NCBI RefSeq assembly: GCF_000230735.2
Contig: NC_019962.1
Coordinates: forward strand, 1,612,001 to 1,676,000
Direction: 5' to 3'
Length of the DNA: 64,000 bases
Source of the DNA: Natrinema pellirubrum DSM 15624
GTDB lineage: Archaea > Halobacteriota > Halobacteria > Halobacteriales > Natrialbaceae
Each line of letters opens with the position of its first letter. Position 1 is the stretch's first letter. Made by a program: the position numbers and the translations under genes. A model generated the notes under the pieces. The model was not told the DNA's origin and made no database searches. It saw nothing but the letters and a program-made list of their open reading frames with translations. Shown here one piece after another: positions 26,151 through 35,838 of the stretch.

Positions 26151-26588
26151 ATGGGGTTCGAACTGCGCGATCACACGGCCGACGTCGCGGTCGCTGCGAC
26201 CGGCGATTCCCTCGAGGCAGTCTTCGAAGCGACGGCCGACGGCCTCGCGGCCGCGTCCTCCGACGACATCCCGCCCGAGACCGGTGAGCGGTTCTCCCTG
26301 ACCGTGACCGCCGAGCGACGCGAGGCGCTGTTGTTCGACTATCTCGGCGAACTGATCTACCTGCGGGACGTCCGCGCCGAGCTGCCCGTCGATAACCGAG
26401 TCGAGAGCATCGAAGCGACCGAGGCCGAGAGCGACGCCGACGCGACCGCGTGGTCCCTCGAGGCCAGCGCCCGTGGCGTCCCGCTCGGGGCGGTCGACGC
26501 CCGCGAGGTGAAGGCCGTGACCTACTCGGAGATGCGCCTCGAGTCCGTTGCGGACGGCTGGGAGGCCTACGTCGTCTTCGACGTCTGA
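26151..26588 (+). CDS. archease (RtcB activator)
   Basis: Archease speeds guanylylation of the RNA ligase RtcB and so supports tRNA splicing. The 145-residue protein has the family opening GFELRDHTADVAVAATG, with the conserved metal-binding Asp, and SLEAVFEATADGL. The middle has LLFDYLGELIYLRD, and the end has VKAVTYSEMRLE...AYVVFDV. ATG 26151 matches the family N-terminus; in-frame codons upstream lie in the non-conserved leader. It sits 133 nt before rtcB on the same strand, the expected functional pairing. Confidence 0.92.
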   Translation: MGFELRDHTADVAVAATGDSLEAVFEATADGLAAASSDDIPPETGERFSLTVTAERREALLFDYLGELIYLRDVRAELPVDNRVESIEATEAESDADATAWSLEASARGVPLGAVDAREVKAVTYSEMRLESVADGWEAYVVFDV

Positions 26589-26721
26589 CCGTGCCGTCCA
26601 TCCGCGCGAGTCGTCGCGGTCACCGTTGGCCCCTCCCGTCGCCGCGACCCGACAGTGAGACGGACTCTCGAGGGCGCTGGTAAGACGAACATCTTTCATC
26701 GCCGGGGTCGGATGCTCGGGT

Positions 26722-29619
26722 ATGACTACCTACGACGCGAACGGCATCACGTTAGAGCGGGTGCGCGAGTACGTCTGGGAGATCCCACGAGAGGGTGACA
26801 TGCGCGTCCCGGCGCGAGTGTTGGCCAGCGAGGCCCTGCTCGAACAGATCGAGGACGACAAGACACTCGAGCAGATCAAAAACACGACCCACCTGCCGGG
26901 GATCACCGACCACGCGATCTGTATGCCCGACGGCCATCAGGGCTATGGCTTCCCCGTCGGTGGGGTGGGTGCGCTCGACGCCGAGAACGGCTGTATTTCG
27001 CCGGGAGCGGTCGGCTACGACATCAATTGCCTTACAGGCGATTCGGAAGTACTCCTCGAATACGGCCGTCGCACCCCGATCGAAACTCTCGAGGACCGCT
27101 TCGAAGCGGAGAACGCGATGGTCGTGGATAATGACCTCACACCGTCTCCGATTCGGCTGTTTACCGAACGCGAGAACGCGGCTGTGTACGAAGTAGAGAC
27201 CGAAACCGGCGATCAGATCACTGCGACCGCGGATCACCCCTTCCGAACGCCTGACGGGATGCGACCGCTCGAGAAACTCTCCGAGGGCGACGAGGTCCAC
27301 ATCCAACCGTTCCACGGCGTTCCCGACGAGGAACCCGATGAGTTCACCGTCCTCAGCAAGGATGACTTCGCGGACGAGAATCCACAACTCGTCCGCGCGC
27401 TCGAGAAGCGGGATCTCCTTCCGCTGCAGTCGACCGACGACGCGTTCAACCGATTCCTCAAACTCGTCGGGTTCCATACTGGCGACGGTGCGATCGGAAG
27501 CGGCGGACAGACATGGTTCTACGGAGAACCCGAAGACCTCGAATCTATCCGGAACGATATCGAAGCGATTGGATTTACCCCTTCGAAAATTTACGAGCGA
27601 GATCGATCGCACGAGATCGACGGAAAAACGTTCGAGACGACGGAGTACAGTGTTCGATCGACTTCGAAGGCGTTCCAGAAAATGCTGCTCGCACTGGGGG
27701 CTCCTGACGGACGCAAGATCGAGTCGGACTTCACGACGCCGTGGTACTTCGCTCGACTGACGAACTGGCAGAAAGCGCTGTACGTCTCGGCGTATTTCGG
27801 AGCCGAAATGAACGCTCCCGCGGCCCAGCACGACAAGAACCTGTACTGTCCGAAGGTGTCACAGACGCGTGTCGCCGACGTTGCGGACGCCGGTGAGAAA
27901 TTCATGGGGGAACTGGCTTCCTTCCTCGACGATCTCGGTATCGAAACGAACGAGATCGAACGGTTCGAAACGGACTCGAGCGCGGATCGAGAGACGATCA
28001 GACTTCGGCTCGGTATCAAAAACGATTCCGAGAACCTCATTACGTTCTTTTCGACCGTTGGCTACCGCTATAATCATGAAAAGCGACAAAAAGCTGCCAA
28101 AGCAGTCCAGTATCTCAAGACAAAAGAGGCCGTGATCGATCGTCGAGCGACGATCGCCCGCGAAGCGAAAGCGATGGCCGACGGTGGAACGCCAGCGAGC
28201 GACATCAAATCGGAATTCGAGATCAACGAGCGGTTCATCGAACGGAGTATCTGGGGTGGGCGAAGCGGACGGCCACGACCACCGACGGAATTCCCCGGAT
28301 TCGAGGACTACTGTGAAACGACGAGCGTCGATGACAATTACACCGTATCAACCCGAATCGGATCCATCGAGAGAGTCGATGAACCGCAAACGGTGTACGA
28401 TATCGGCGTCTCCCACAATGCGCATAATTTCGTCGCTAACGGGTTTGTCGTCTCTAATTGCGGTGTCCGGATGATGCGGACGAACCTCACCTACGACGAC
28501 GTACAGGGCCGCGAGGAGGAACTCGTCGACTCCCTCTTCGCGAACGTCCCGTCGGGCCTGGGCGGCGGCGGCATCGTCGAGGCCGGCGTCGACACCGTTG
28601 AGGAGATCCTGGCCCGCGGCGTCGACTGGGCGCTCGAGAACGGCCACGCCGTCGAGGACGACTTACTGCACTGCGAGGACGAGGGCATGCGCGAGGGCGC
28701 GGACCCGGACAAGGTGAGCCAGAAGGCCAAGGACCGCGGGAAGAACCAGATCGGCTCGCTGGGCTCGGGCAACCACTTCCTCGAGGTCCAGCGCGTGACC
28801 GACGTGTTCGACGGCGAGGTGGGCGAGGCCTACGGCCTCTCCGAGGACCAGATCGTCGTCCTCATCCACTGCGGGTCGCGGGGACTGGGCCACCAGACCT
28901 GTAACGACTACCTGCGGAAGATCGAGCAGCAACACGAGGGACTGCTGAACCAGCTGCCGGATACCGAACTGGCGGCCGCGCCCGCCGGCTCGCAACTGGC
29001 CGAGGACTACTACGCGGCGATGAACGCCGCCATCAACTTCGCGTGGGTCAACCGCCAGCTGATCATGCACCGCACGCGGCAGGTCTTCGAGCGCGTGTTC
29101 GATCGCTCCTGGGAGGAGATGGACATGCACCTGCTGTACGACGTGGCTCACAACATCGCGAAGAAAGAGACCCACACGGTCGGCGAGGACGGCGAGGAAC
29201 GGGAACTCTACGTCCACCGCAAGGGCGCGACGCGGGCGTTCCCCGCGGGCCACCCCGAAGTCCCCTCGGCCTACCGTGACGTCGGCCAGCCGGTGATCAT
29301 CCCCGGCAGCATGGGCGCGGGCAGCTACGTCCTCCGCGGCGGCGAGAATTCCATGGACCTCACGTTTGGCTCGACCGCCCACGGCGCAGGTCGGTTGATG
29401 AGCCGCACGCAGGCCAAAGACGAGTTCTGGGGCGGCGATGTCCAACAGGACCTCGAGGAACAGAGCCAGATCTACGTCAAGGCTCAGTCGGGCGCGACGG
29501 TCGCCGAGGAGGCCCCGGGCGTCTACAAGGACGTCGACGAGGTCGTCCGCGTCTCGGACGCGCTCGGGATCGGCGACAAGGTCGCGCGGACGTTCCCCGT
29601 CTGTAACATCAAGGGCTGA
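26722..29619 (+). CDS. rtcB: tRNA-splicing ligase RtcB, interrupted by an intein
   Basis: RtcB joins 2',3'-cyclic-phosphate and 5'-OH RNA ends using GTP and Mn2+, sealing tRNA exons. The precursor is 965 residues; removing the 477-residue intein leaves 488, the normal RtcB size. The N-extein has TDHAICMPDGHQGYGFPVGG and ends GYDIN; the C-extein resumes CGVRMM, restoring the metal-binding Cys site. Downstream are GSLGSGNHFLEVQ, IHCGSRGLGHQ and the catalytic His region AHGAGRLMSR that takes GMP. The ligase is inactive until the intein splices out, because the insertion falls at the active-site Cys. Confidence 0.97.
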   Translation: MTTYDANGITLERVREYVWEIPREGDMRVPARVLASEALLEQIEDDKTLEQIKNTTHLPGITDHAICMPDGHQGYGFPVGGVGALDAENGCISPGAVGYDINCLTGDSEVLLEYGRRTPIETLEDRFEAENAMVVDNDLTPSPIRLFTERENAAVYEVETETGDQITATADHPFRTPDGMRPLEKLSEGDEVHIQPFHGVPDEEPDEFTVLSKDDFADENPQLVRALEKRDLLPLQSTDDAFNRFLKLVGFHTGDGAIGSGGQTWFYGEPEDLESIRNDIEAIGFTPSKIYERDRSHEIDGKTFETTEYSVRSTSKAFQKMLLALGAPDGRKIESDFTTPWYFARLTNWQKALYVSAYFGAEMNAPAAQHDKNLYCPKVSQTRVADVADAGEKFMGELASFLDDLGIETNEIERFETDSSADRETIRLRLGIKNDSENLITFFSTVGYRYNHEKRQKAAKAVQYLKTKEAVIDRRATIAREAKAMADGGTPASDIKSEFEINERFIERSIWGGRSGRPRPPTEFPGFEDYCETTSVDDNYTVSTRIGSIERVDEPQTVYDIGVSHNAHNFVANGFVVSNCGVRMMRTNLTYDDVQGREEELVDSLFANVPSGLGGGGIVEAGVDTVEEILARGVDWALENGHAVEDDLLHCEDEGMREGADPDKVSQKAKDRGKNQIGSLGSGNHFLEVQRVTDVFDGEVGEAYGLSEDQIVVLIHCGSRGLGHQTCNDYLRKIEQQHEGLLNQLPDTELAAAPAGSQLAEDYYAAMNAAINFAWVNRQLIMHRTRQVFERVFDRSWEEMDMHLLYDVAHNIAKKETHTVGEDGEERELYVHRKGATRAFPAGHPEVPSAYRDVGQPVIIPGSMGAGSYVLRGGENSMDLTFGSTAHGAGRLMSRTQAKDEFWGGDVQQDLEEQSQIYVKAQSGATVAEEAPGVYKDVDEVVRVSDALGIGDKVARTFPVCNIKG
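27028..28458 (+). mobile_element. intein with LAGLIDADG homing endonuclease inside RtcB
   Basis: The 477-residue intein runs from Cys103 to Asn579 of the precursor. Block A is CLTGDSEVLLEYGR, block B GDQITATADHPFRTPDG with the Thr-x-x-His pair, and the C-terminal blocks F and G read TVYDIGVSHNAHNFVANGFV and end with VVSN, followed by the +1 Cys of the extein. Two LAGLIDADG-type helices are recognisable: LVGFHTGDGAIG (near 27466) and LYVSAYFGAE (near 27780), each with an acidic residue at the metal position. The endonuclease may therefore still be active. Its DNA is visibly richer in A+T and GAA/AAA codons than the flanking rtcB. Confidence 0.93.
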
Positions 29620-29702
29620 TTGGGAACTGTCCGCTGCTTTTATAGACTCGTTCCGTGCTGCTCATCGGAAGAATACTGCGATTTTGCCACGTAAACGCAG
29701 GT

Positions 29703-30236
29703 ATGCGGGTCAGTACGGACGACGGCTGTATCCGTCTTCCCGAATCGATCCGGGAGACGTTCGGGGACGAGTTCGAACTGATCGATCGCGGGGATCGCCT
29801 CGTACTCGTTCCGGTCCCGGACGAGCCGCTCGAGGCCCTTCGCGACGAAGCGCGACGGAGCGAAAAAACGGCCGACGAACTCAAGGAGAGCGCGTTGGAC
29901 GCGACCCTCGGGAAGCGGGACGAACCGAACTCGAAGAAACGGACTGACCGTCGCCGCTTGCGTTCACTTCAGTCGGTACGGATTGTCCTCGTCCTCGCCG
30001 TCACCGTCGCTCTCGTACGGTTTCCGCGCGGTGATCGTCACCGTCGCCTCGGGGTCGTCCTCGTCGGCCCACGGGCTGTCGTAGGCCGAGATCTCGAGAT
30101 CGGTTACGTCCCAGCCTTCGTCCTCGATGAGGTCGACCAGCCGTCGCTGGTCCTCGAGCATGTCGTCGTCCATGGCCGGCGGTTCGAGCGCGAGCGGCGT
30201 AGACCTTCCGCCGGTCGGCGTCGCCGATCCTCGTAG
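29703..30236 (+). CDS. AbrB/SpoVT-domain protein, probably with a damaged 3' end
   Basis: Residues 1-45 form a SpoVT/AbrB swapped-hairpin DNA-binding domain ([19 protein letters not shown], then [16 protein letters not shown]). A helical, charged tail follows ([19 protein letters not shown]), as in VapB-like antitoxins of 80-90 residues. The frame then has no stop until 30236, giving a tail of about 95 residues that lies wholly antisense to the next gene and has no normal composition. A TGA in another frame at 29945 would end it near 81 residues. A lost stop or a frameshift near 29900-29945 is likely. No toxin gene follows. Confidence 0.5.
   Translation: MRVSTDDGCIRLPESIRETFGDEFELIDRGDRLVLVPVPDEPLEALRDEARRSEKTADELKESALDATLGKRDEPNSKKRTDRRRLRSLQSVRIVLVLAVTVALVRFPRGDRHRRLGVVLVGPRAVVGRDLEIGYVPAFVLDEVDQPSLVLEHVVVHGRRFERERRRPSAGRRRRSS
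29964..30173 (-). CDS. small conserved acidic protein of unknown function
   Basis: The 69-residue protein starts with ATG at 30171-30173: helix [20 protein letters not shown], strands [10 protein letters not shown] and [11 protein letters not shown], then an Asp/Glu-rich tail ending in NPYRLK. The helix-strand-strand order looks like a folded small domain. The frame remains open upstream for 200 nt but has low-complexity, non-acidic content there and lies over the moaA promoter, so it is not used. I recognise no family. It is antisense to the extended tail of the AbrB-like frame. Confidence 0.6.
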   Translation of the reverse strand: MDDDMLEDQRRLVDLIEDEGWDVTDLEISAYDSPWADEDDPEATVTITARKPYESDGDGEDEDNPYRLK

Positions 30237-30292
30237 CGGGCTGACAGGGTTTGCGAACCGAAATCGGTTACGTCGGGTCGGAATTCCCGGCG

Positions 30293-30300
30293 CGTTTAAG
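30293..30300 (+). promoter_or_regulatory. TATA box of moaA
   Basis: CGTTTAAG is centred about 28 nt before ATG 30325, predicting an almost leaderless mRNA and supporting that start. Confidence 0.55.
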
Positions 30301-30324
30301 CGGATCCGGCTGCAACTCGTTGGC

Positions 30325-31341
30325 ATGCTCACCGACGAGTTCGGGCGGGAGGTAACCGGGGTACGCGTCTCCCTCACCGACCGGTGTAATTTCGATTGTG
30401 TCTACTGTCACAACGAAGGGCTGGGGGACACCCGCGGGCCGATGGACCCACAGGACGACGAGATGTCGACCGACGACGTCGTCCGCTTTCTCGAGGTCGC
30501 CGCCGAGTTCGACGTCGACGCGGTCAAGTTCACCGGCGGGGAACCGATGCTCCGACAGGATCTCGAGGAGATCATCGAACGCACGCCCGACGGGATGGAG
30601 GTCTCGCTGACGACCAACGGCACCTTCCTTCCGGGGCGGGCCGAGGACCTCGTCGACGCCGGGTTAGAGCGGGTCAACGTCTCGCAGGACGCGCTCGATC
30701 CCGAGGACTTCGCCGCCGTGACGAAAAGCGGGGCGTACGAGAAGGTCCTCGAGGGGGTCGACGCGGCACTGGACGCGGGGCTGGATCCGGTCAAACTCAA
30801 CATGGTCGTCTTCGAACACACCGCGGGCTACGTCCCGGAAATGGTCGACCACGTCGCGGAAAACGACGGCCTTCAACTGCAGCTGATCGAGTACATGCCG
30901 GAACTGACCGGTAAGCCCGAGTGGAACATCGACATCGAGCGCGTCCACGACTGGCTGGCCGAACAGGCCGACGAGATCGAACACCGGGAGATGCACGACC
31001 GCAGGCGCTACTGGGTCAGCGACGACTCGAGCGATGCGAACGATAGCGGGTCGAACGCCGAAGGTCGAGGGATGGTCGAGATCGTCGACCCTGTCGAGAA
31101 CCCCACCTTCTGTGCGAACTGTCACCGCGTTCGGGTGACTCACGAGGGCTACCTGAAGGGCTGTTTGAATCGCAACGACGACCTCAAGACGATGGGCGAG
31201 ATGACCAAACCCGAGATCCGGGACGCCTTCCGCGAGGTCGTCGCCAACCGGGTCCCCTACTACGGGGAGTACATGGTGCAAAACGACGACGGCGAGTGGG
31301 AGATCAACGAGAAGTACATCGAGGAGTACGCCGGCGTTTGA
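30325..31341 (+). CDS. moaA: GTP 3',8-cyclase MoaA
   Basis: This radical-SAM enzyme turns GTP into 3',8-cyclo-GTP, the first step of molybdenum cofactor synthesis. The 338-residue protein has the SAM cluster Cys21-x3-Cys25-x2-Cys28 (RCNFDCVYC), the SAM-binding FTGGEPMLR, and a C-terminal second 4Fe-4S site with [20 protein letters not shown]. An Asp/Ser-rich insertion near residue 235 is a halophile loop. The frame is open upstream, but ATG 30325 fits both the family and the TATA spacing. Confidence 0.96.
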   Translation: MLTDEFGREVTGVRVSLTDRCNFDCVYCHNEGLGDTRGPMDPQDDEMSTDDVVRFLEVAAEFDVDAVKFTGGEPMLRQDLEEIIERTPDGMEVSLTTNGTFLPGRAEDLVDAGLERVNVSQDALDPEDFAAVTKSGAYEKVLEGVDAALDAGLDPVKLNMVVFEHTAGYVPEMVDHVAENDGLQLQLIEYMPELTGKPEWNIDIERVHDWLAEQADEIEHREMHDRRRYWVSDDSSDANDSGSNAEGRGMVEIVDPVENPTFCANCHRVRVTHEGYLKGCLNRNDDLKTMGEMTKPEIRDAFREVVANRVPYYGEYMVQNDDGEWEINEKYIEEYAGV

Positions 31342-31561
31342 ACACGGTTCAAGCCAGCTTCACGTCCGTCCTTGTATGATTCCTACCCCGCCCCGTCGTG
31401 ACCGACGATTCGGCTGCGGTTCGTTCGATACCCATGTGAGTCGACCCCATTCGAACTGGCTGCCTTTCGTTGCCCTTAAGTAGCAGACAGGGGTAGGTCC
31501 GGGTGCGATACGTGTAGGGGAGCGATCCCCGAGTCCGAGAGGGCGACGATAGACCGACGGT

Positions 31562-31644
31562 GTTGTGGTAGCCAAGCGGCCCAAGGCGCATGGTTGCTAA
31601 CCATGTGGCGTCAAGCCTCCGGGGTTCGAATCCCCGCCACAACG
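31562..31644 (+). tRNA. tRNA-Ser (GCT)
   Basis: A full cloverleaf is seen. The acceptor stem GTTGTGG pairs with CCACAAC (31637-31643), with discriminator G. The anticodon stem CATGG/CCATG encloses TTGCTAA, giving anticodon GCT at 31596-31598. There is a long variable arm (class II, as expected for Ser), and the T arm is GGGG-TTCGAAT-CCCC. No CCA is encoded. It stands at the head of the ribosomal protein cluster. Confidence 0.95.
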
Positions 31645-31716
31645 TCGGAACTCAGCTGGCGTTTTCCCGCCAGTCGATTTGCAACGCACGCAGACTAGAC
31701 ACACATACACGACAAC

Positions 31717-32244
31717 ATGAGCGCGGAAGAACCTCAAGAGCAAGAAGACGACGAAGATCTCCGCTACTTCGTCCGCATCGGGCAAACCGACCTCGATGGG
31801 ACGAAGTCCGTCGAGCGCTCGCTCACGGAGATGAACGGGATCGGTCACCGGACCGCCCGGCTCATCGCCGAGGAAGCGGGCGTCGACCGAACGGACACGT
31901 TCGGTCGACTCGACGAAGACGTGATCGACGAGGTCGTCGAACTCGTAGAGAACTACGCCGAGGAAGTCCCCGACTGGCTCAACAACCGTCAGGACGACTT
32001 CTACTCCGGCGAGACGACCCACGAGATCGGCAACGACCTCCAGCTGACGCGTCAGCACGACATCAACCGGATGAAGATGATCGACTCCTACAAGGGCACG
32101 CGCCACAAGCGCGGCCAGAAGGTCCGCGGTCAGCGAACCAAGTCCACCGGCCGAACGGAGGGCACCATCGGAGTCAACGTCGAAGAGATCCGCGAAGAAC
32201 AGGCCGAGGAGGCCGCCGCCGAAGAAGAGGATGAGGGCGAATAA
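31717..32244 (+). CDS. rps13: 30S ribosomal protein S13
   Basis: S13 sits in the head of the small subunit and contacts the P-site tRNA and the large subunit. The 175 residues include the helix-two-turns-helix region [17 protein letters not shown] and the conserved C-terminal basic run [21 protein letters not shown]. The protein is longer than the bacterial form because of the archaeal N-terminal extension and an acidic tail ([16 protein letters not shown]). It is the first gene of the S13-S4-S11-RpoD operon; its stop overlaps the S4 start. Confidence 0.98.
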   Translation: MSAEEPQEQEDDEDLRYFVRIGQTDLDGTKSVERSLTEMNGIGHRTARLIAEEAGVDRTDTFGRLDEDVIDEVVELVENYAEEVPDWLNNRQDDFYSGETTHEIGNDLQLTRQHDINRMKMIDSYKGTRHKRGQKVRGQRTKSTGRTEGTIGVNVEEIREEQAEEAAAEEEDEGE

Positions 32245-32765
32245 TGCCACTCGGCACTGACACCAAACAATACGAGACGCCGAACCACCCCTACCAGGGT
32301 GAACGCATCGCCAGCGAACACTCGCTGATCGACCGCTACGGCCTCAAGAACAAGGAAGAACTCTGGCGCGCCCAATCCGAGCTTCGCTCCTACCGGCGCG
32401 AGGCCCGGGAACTGCTCGGTCAGGCCCAGGGCGACGAGGTCGTCCAACGGCGCTCCGAGGAGTTCCTCGGTCGGCTCAAACGCGTCGGCATCCTCGACGA
32501 GGCCGACGAACTCGGCGACATTCTGTCGCTCGAGATCGAGGACATCCTCGAGCGCCGTCTCCAGACGGTCGTCTACCGCAAGGGGCTGGCGAACACGACC
32601 CAGCAGGCACGCCAGTACATCACCCACGGCCACATCGTGGTCGACGGGCAGCGTCACCGCGTCCCCTCCTACGTCGTCGACGTCGACGAGGAGGAGCTGG
32701 TGGCCTTCGAGGAGAACAGCCCGCTCGCGGACGAACTCCACCCCGAACGCGCGGAGGGCCAGTAA
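32244..32765 (+). CDS. rps4: 30S ribosomal protein S4
   Basis: S4 is an early-binding 16S rRNA organiser at the five-way helix junction of the body. The 173 residues contain the S4 RNA-binding domain ([34 protein letters not shown]), and the N-terminal half has [26 protein letters not shown]. The zinc-binding Cys cluster of some archaeal and bacterial S4 is absent. The start overlaps the S13 stop by one base (TAATG). Confidence 0.98.
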   Translation: MPLGTDTKQYETPNHPYQGERIASEHSLIDRYGLKNKEELWRAQSELRSYRREARELLGQAQGDEVVQRRSEEFLGRLKRVGILDEADELGDILSLEIEDILERRLQTVVYRKGLANTTQQARQYITHGHIVVDGQRHRVPSYVVDVDEEELVAFEENSPLADELHPERAEGQ

Positions 32766-32768
32766 ACC

Positions 32769-33158
32769 ATGAGTCAGGACGACGAAAAGTGGGGTATCGC
32801 CCACGTGCATGCATCGTTCAACAACACCGTCATGACCGTGACCGACCTCACGGGCGCGGAGACGATCGCCAAGTCCTCCGGTGGGACGGCGGTCAAGCAG
32901 AACCGCGACGAGGCGTCGCCGTACGCGGCCATGCAGATGGCCGAGTCCGTCGCCGAGGAGGTCAAGGCCGCGGGCATCACCGGACTCCACGTGCGAGTCC
33001 GTGGCCCCGGTGGCAACCTCCAGAAGTCCCCCGGTCCCGGCGCGCAGGCGACGATCCGCGCGCTGGCCCGCTCGGGCATCGAGATCGGGCGCATCGAGGA
33101 CGTCACGCCGATCCCACACGACGGATCGCGCGCTCCGAAAGGCAAGGGCGGCTACTAG
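32769..33158 (+). CDS. rps11: 30S ribosomal protein S11
   Basis: S11 forms part of the platform and touches the mRNA exit region. The 129 residues show [22 protein letters not shown] at the start, [21 protein letters not shown] in the middle, and the C-terminal [21 protein letters not shown] that anchors it in rRNA. It is the third gene of the operon, 3 nt after S4. Confidence 0.98.
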   Translation: MSQDDEKWGIAHVHASFNNTVMTVTDLTGAETIAKSSGGTAVKQNRDEASPYAAMQMAESVAEEVKAAGITGLHVRVRGPGGNLQKSPGPGAQATIRALARSGIEIGRIEDVTPIPHDGSRAPKGKGGY

Positions 33159-33161
33159 ATC

Positions 33162-33911
33162 ATGACTGCTGAGTACGACGTCGAGTTCGTCGAACGCGAG
33201 GATCGTGAAGCACGATTCCTCGTTCGCGGCGTGACACCCGGGTTCGCAAACGGCATCCGCCGAGCGATGATCGCCGACGTGCCGACGATGGCGATCGATA
33301 CCGTCCGGTTCGTCGAGAACTCGTCGGTCATGTTCGACGAGCAACTCGCCCTGCGAATGGGGCTCGTCCCGCTGACGACGCCGCCGGTCGGCGAGTTCGC
33401 CGAGGACGACACCGTCACGCTCTCGATCGACGTCGAAGGGCCGGACACCGCCTACTCCGGCGACCTCGTCTCCGAGGACGACCTCGTCCAACCCGCCGAC
33501 GAGAACGTCCCGATCATCGATCTCAAGGACGGCCAGCGCCTCGAGGCCGAGGCCGACGCCGTCATCGACCGCGGGAAAGACCACGCCAAACACCAGGGCG
33601 GGGTCGCGGTCGGCTACCGACACCTCCAGCGCGTGGAGGTCGAGGGTGACCTACCGGAGTTCGAGGACGAAGAGCGCCGGATCATTCGCGGCGTCATCGA
33701 GGACGACGGCGAACTCGTGCCGACAAGCGAGTTCGATCACGATCTCTCGAACCGATACCCGGGCAAGGAAGTCCGCGTCGAGGACGTGCCCGAAGCGTTC
33801 GTCTTCCACGTGGAGACGGACGGCTCCTTCAGCATCGAAGAGCTCGTGACTCGAGCAGCGGACACGCTCGAGGCACGCGCGACCGAACTCGAAGACGCAG
33901 TACAGCTATAG
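33162..33911 (+). CDS. rpoD: RNA polymerase subunit D (Rpo3)
   Basis: Subunit D dimerises with L to form the assembly platform of the archaeal polymerase, like bacterial alpha. The 249 residues include [28 protein letters not shown] (dimerisation helix), RMGLVPLTT and a middle domain. The region where some archaea hold a 4Fe-4S cluster has no Cys here, so the cluster is absent. The C-terminal helix ends [12 protein letters not shown]. It closes the S13-S4-S11 operon; tRNA-Leu follows. Confidence 0.97.
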   Translation: MTAEYDVEFVEREDREARFLVRGVTPGFANGIRRAMIADVPTMAIDTVRFVENSSVMFDEQLALRMGLVPLTTPPVGEFAEDDTVTLSIDVEGPDTAYSGDLVSEDDLVQPADENVPIIDLKDGQRLEAEADAVIDRGKDHAKHQGGVAVGYRHLQRVEVEGDLPEFEDEERRIIRGVIEDDGELVPTSEFDHDLSNRYPGKEVRVEDVPEAFVFHVETDGSFSIEELVTRAADTLEARATELEDAVQL

Positions 33912-34040
33912 ATATGAACCGACGCCCCCGACCCGAACTGGTCGAGCCGCTCGCCGGTGCCGTCAGCCACGAGGCCGGCGATAGCTCGCCTACTGGAATC
34001 GAAAGGGGTTTGAAGGGGCGGCGGATACACGGAAGTGCGA

Positions 34041-34125
34041 GCAGGGATAGCCAAGTCAGGCCAACGGCGCAGCGTTCAGGGCGCTGTCTCGTAGGAGTCC
34101 GCAGGTTCAAATCCTGCTCCCTGCA
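34041..34125 (+). tRNA. tRNA-Leu (CAG)
   Basis: The acceptor stem GCAGGGA pairs with TCCCTGC (34118-34124), with discriminator A. The anticodon stem CAGCG/CGCTG (34070-34086) encloses TTCAGGG, giving anticodon CAG at 34077-34079. A long variable arm (TCGTAGGAGTCC) marks class II. The T arm is GCAGG-TTCAAAT-CCTGC. No CCA is encoded. It lies between rpoD and the L18e operon. Confidence 0.95.
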
Positions 34126-34243
34126 TCCACTTCTTCACCGCCGACCGACACCGATCAGCGACGATCGGCGCGTCGTCGGCCGGCAGCGAACCGATTCCAC
34201 CATCGGCGAGACGCTTCCTCGCCTCGCCGAGACGACCGTATTT

Positions 34244-34248
34244 GGAGG
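34244..34248 (+). promoter_or_regulatory. Shine-Dalgarno site of L18e
   Basis: GGAGG ends 5 nt before ATG 34254 and decides that start over the in-frame ATG at 34242. This is an unusual leadered start among many leaderless genes. Confidence 0.65.
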
Positions 34249-34253
34249 ATACA

Positions 34254-34607
34254 ATGAGTAGCAAAACCAATCCGAGGCTCAACGATCTCATCGCCGAGCT
34301 GAAGTCGACGTCCCGTGAGCGGGACGCCGACGTCTGGCGAGACGTCGCGGATCGACTCGAAAAGCCCCGGCGCACCCACGCTGAGGTAAACCTGGGCCGC
34401 ATCGAGCGATACGCACGCGAAGAAGAGACTGTCGTCGTTCCCGGCAAGGTGCTGGGATCGGGCGCACTACAAAAGAACGTCACCGTCGCTGCAGTCGATT
34501 TCTCTTCGTCCGCCGAGACGAAGATCGACCAGGTCGGTGAATCCGTACCGCTCGAGCAAGCGCTCGAAGCAAACCCCGAAGGCTCCGATGTCCGGGTGAT
34601 TCGATGA
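34254..34607 (+). CDS. rpl18e: 50S ribosomal protein L18e
   Basis: This archaeal/eukaryotic large-subunit protein (relative of bacterial L15) has 117 residues. [35 protein letters not shown] marks the N-terminus, cited here in pieces: the helix [13 protein letters not shown] and the strand [19 protein letters not shown]. It leads the L18e-L13-S9-RpoN-RpoK-Eno-S2 gene string and overlaps L13 by 4 nt (ATGA). Confidence 0.97.
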   Translation: MSSKTNPRLNDLIAELKSTSRERDADVWRDVADRLEKPRRTHAEVNLGRIERYAREEETVVVPGKVLGSGALQKNVTVAAVDFSSSAETKIDQVGESVPLEQALEANPEGSDVRVIR

Positions 34608-35053
34608 GTCTCGCAGAGTTCGACGCCGATACCGTCGTCGATGCCCAGGACTGCATCCTCGGTCGCGTCGCCAGCGAGGTCGCCCAGCGCGCGCTGGACG
34701 GCGAGAGCGTCGCGATCATCAACGCCGAGGACGCCGTCATCACCGGCGACAAGGAAGACATCTTCGAGACGTACCGTACGCGACTCCAGATGGGCTCGGA
34801 CAGCGGGCCCTACTACCCCCGCCGGCCGGACACGATCTTCAAGCGGTCCGTTCGCGGGATGTTGCCGTACAAGAAGCCCCGTGGTCGCGAAGCACTCGAC
34901 AGCGTCCGTGTCTACGTCGGCAACCCCTACGAACACGACGACGACCACGAGTCGACGGTTCTCGAGGGTACGTCGCTGGACCGTCTGTCGAACATCCGCT
35001 TCGTCCACCTGCACGAAGTGTCCGAACAGTTAGGTGCTAACGTCACATGGTAA
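34604..35053 (+). CDS. rpl13: 50S ribosomal protein L13
   Basis: L13 is an early assembly protein of the large subunit. The 149 residues include the N-terminal [25 protein letters not shown] and the conserved [17 protein letters not shown] (RNA-binding). The ATG overlaps the L18e stop by 4 nt and the stop overlaps the S9 start by 7 nt, so translation is chained. Confidence 0.97.
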   Translation: MSLAEFDADTVVDAQDCILGRVASEVAQRALDGESVAIINAEDAVITGDKEDIFETYRTRLQMGSDSGPYYPRRPDTIFKRSVRGMLPYKKPRGREALDSVRVYVGNPYEHDDDHESTVLEGTSLDRLSNIRFVHLHEVSEQLGANVTW

Positions 35054-35445
35054 CCAACACGAGTGGCAAGAAAAAGACGGCCGTCGCCCGCGCCACGGTG
35101 CGCGACGGCGAGGGTCGCGTTCGAATCAATTCCCAGCCGGTCGAGCTGGTCGAACCGGAGACGTCCCGGCTCAAGATGCTCGAACCGTTCCGCATCGTCG
35201 GCGAGGACCTCCGCGGCGAGATGGACATCGACGTCGACGTCGAGGGCGGCGGCATCAGCGGACAGGCAGACGCCGTCCGCACCGCCATCGCACGCGGGAT
35301 CGTCCAGCACACCAACGACGCCGAACTCCGCGACGCGTTCATGGAGTTCGACCGCTCGCTGCTGGTCAACGACGTTCGCCAGTCCGAACCGAAAAAGTGG
35401 GGCGGCCCGGGCGCTCGGGCGCGCTACCAGAAGTCCTACCGCTGA
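35047..35445 (+). CDS. rps9: 30S ribosomal protein S9
   Basis: S9 reaches its C-terminal tail to the P-site tRNA. The 132 residues contain [23 protein letters not shown] at the start and the universally conserved [14 protein letters not shown] end, whose last Arg contacts tRNA. The sequence is complete and typical. Confidence 0.98.
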   Translation: MVTNTSGKKKTAVARATVRDGEGRVRINSQPVELVEPETSRLKMLEPFRIVGEDLRGEMDIDVDVEGGGISGQADAVRTAIARGIVQHTNDAELRDAFMEFDRSLLVNDVRQSEPKKWGGPGARARYQKSYR

Positions 35446-35457
35446 GGTGATCCAATC

Positions 35458-35652
35458 ATGATGGTACCGGTCCGGTGTTTCACCTGTGGTAACGTCGTCG
35501 GCGAACACTGGGAGGAGTTCGACGAGCGGGCCAACGAGGGCGACGAGGACCCCGAAAAGGTCCTCGACGAACTCGGTGTCGACCGCTACTGCTGTCGGCG
35601 CATGCTCGTCAGTCACGAGGACCTCGTCGACGTCGTCTCCCCGTACCAGTAA
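35458..35652 (+). CDS. rpoN: RNA polymerase subunit N (Rpo10)
   Basis: This small zinc-binding polymerase subunit of the assembly platform has 64 residues. The N-terminal zinc site [13 protein letters not shown] and the adjacent Cys pair in YCCRRML are both intact. It works with subunits D, L and P. Two consecutive ATG codons begin the gene. Confidence 0.98.
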   Translation: MMVPVRCFTCGNVVGEHWEEFDERANEGDEDPEKVLDELGVDRYCCRRMLVSHEDLVDVVSPYQ

Positions 35653-35655
35653 CCC

Positions 35656-35838
35656 ATGCAACAACAACACAACCGCTACGAGAAGGCACGCATCCTCGGC
35701 GCGCGAGCGCTGCAGGTCTCCTACGGCGCGCCGGTGTTGATCGAGACGGAGCAGACCCAACCGATCCTCATCGCCGCCGAGGAGTACGACGCCGGCGTGT
35801 TGCCCTTTACCGTCAAGCGGGGGTACGACCGGAAATGA
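35656..35838 (+). CDS. rpoK: RNA polymerase subunit K (Rpo6)
   Basis: The archaeal Rpb6/omega homologue stabilises the polymerase clamp. The 60 residues include [20 protein letters not shown], the classic omega-type helix that wraps the largest subunit, and end with [12 protein letters not shown]. It overlaps enolase by 4 nt. Confidence 0.97.
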   Translation: MQQQHNRYEKARILGARALQVSYGAPVLIETEQTQPILIAAEEYDAGVLPFTVKRGYDRK

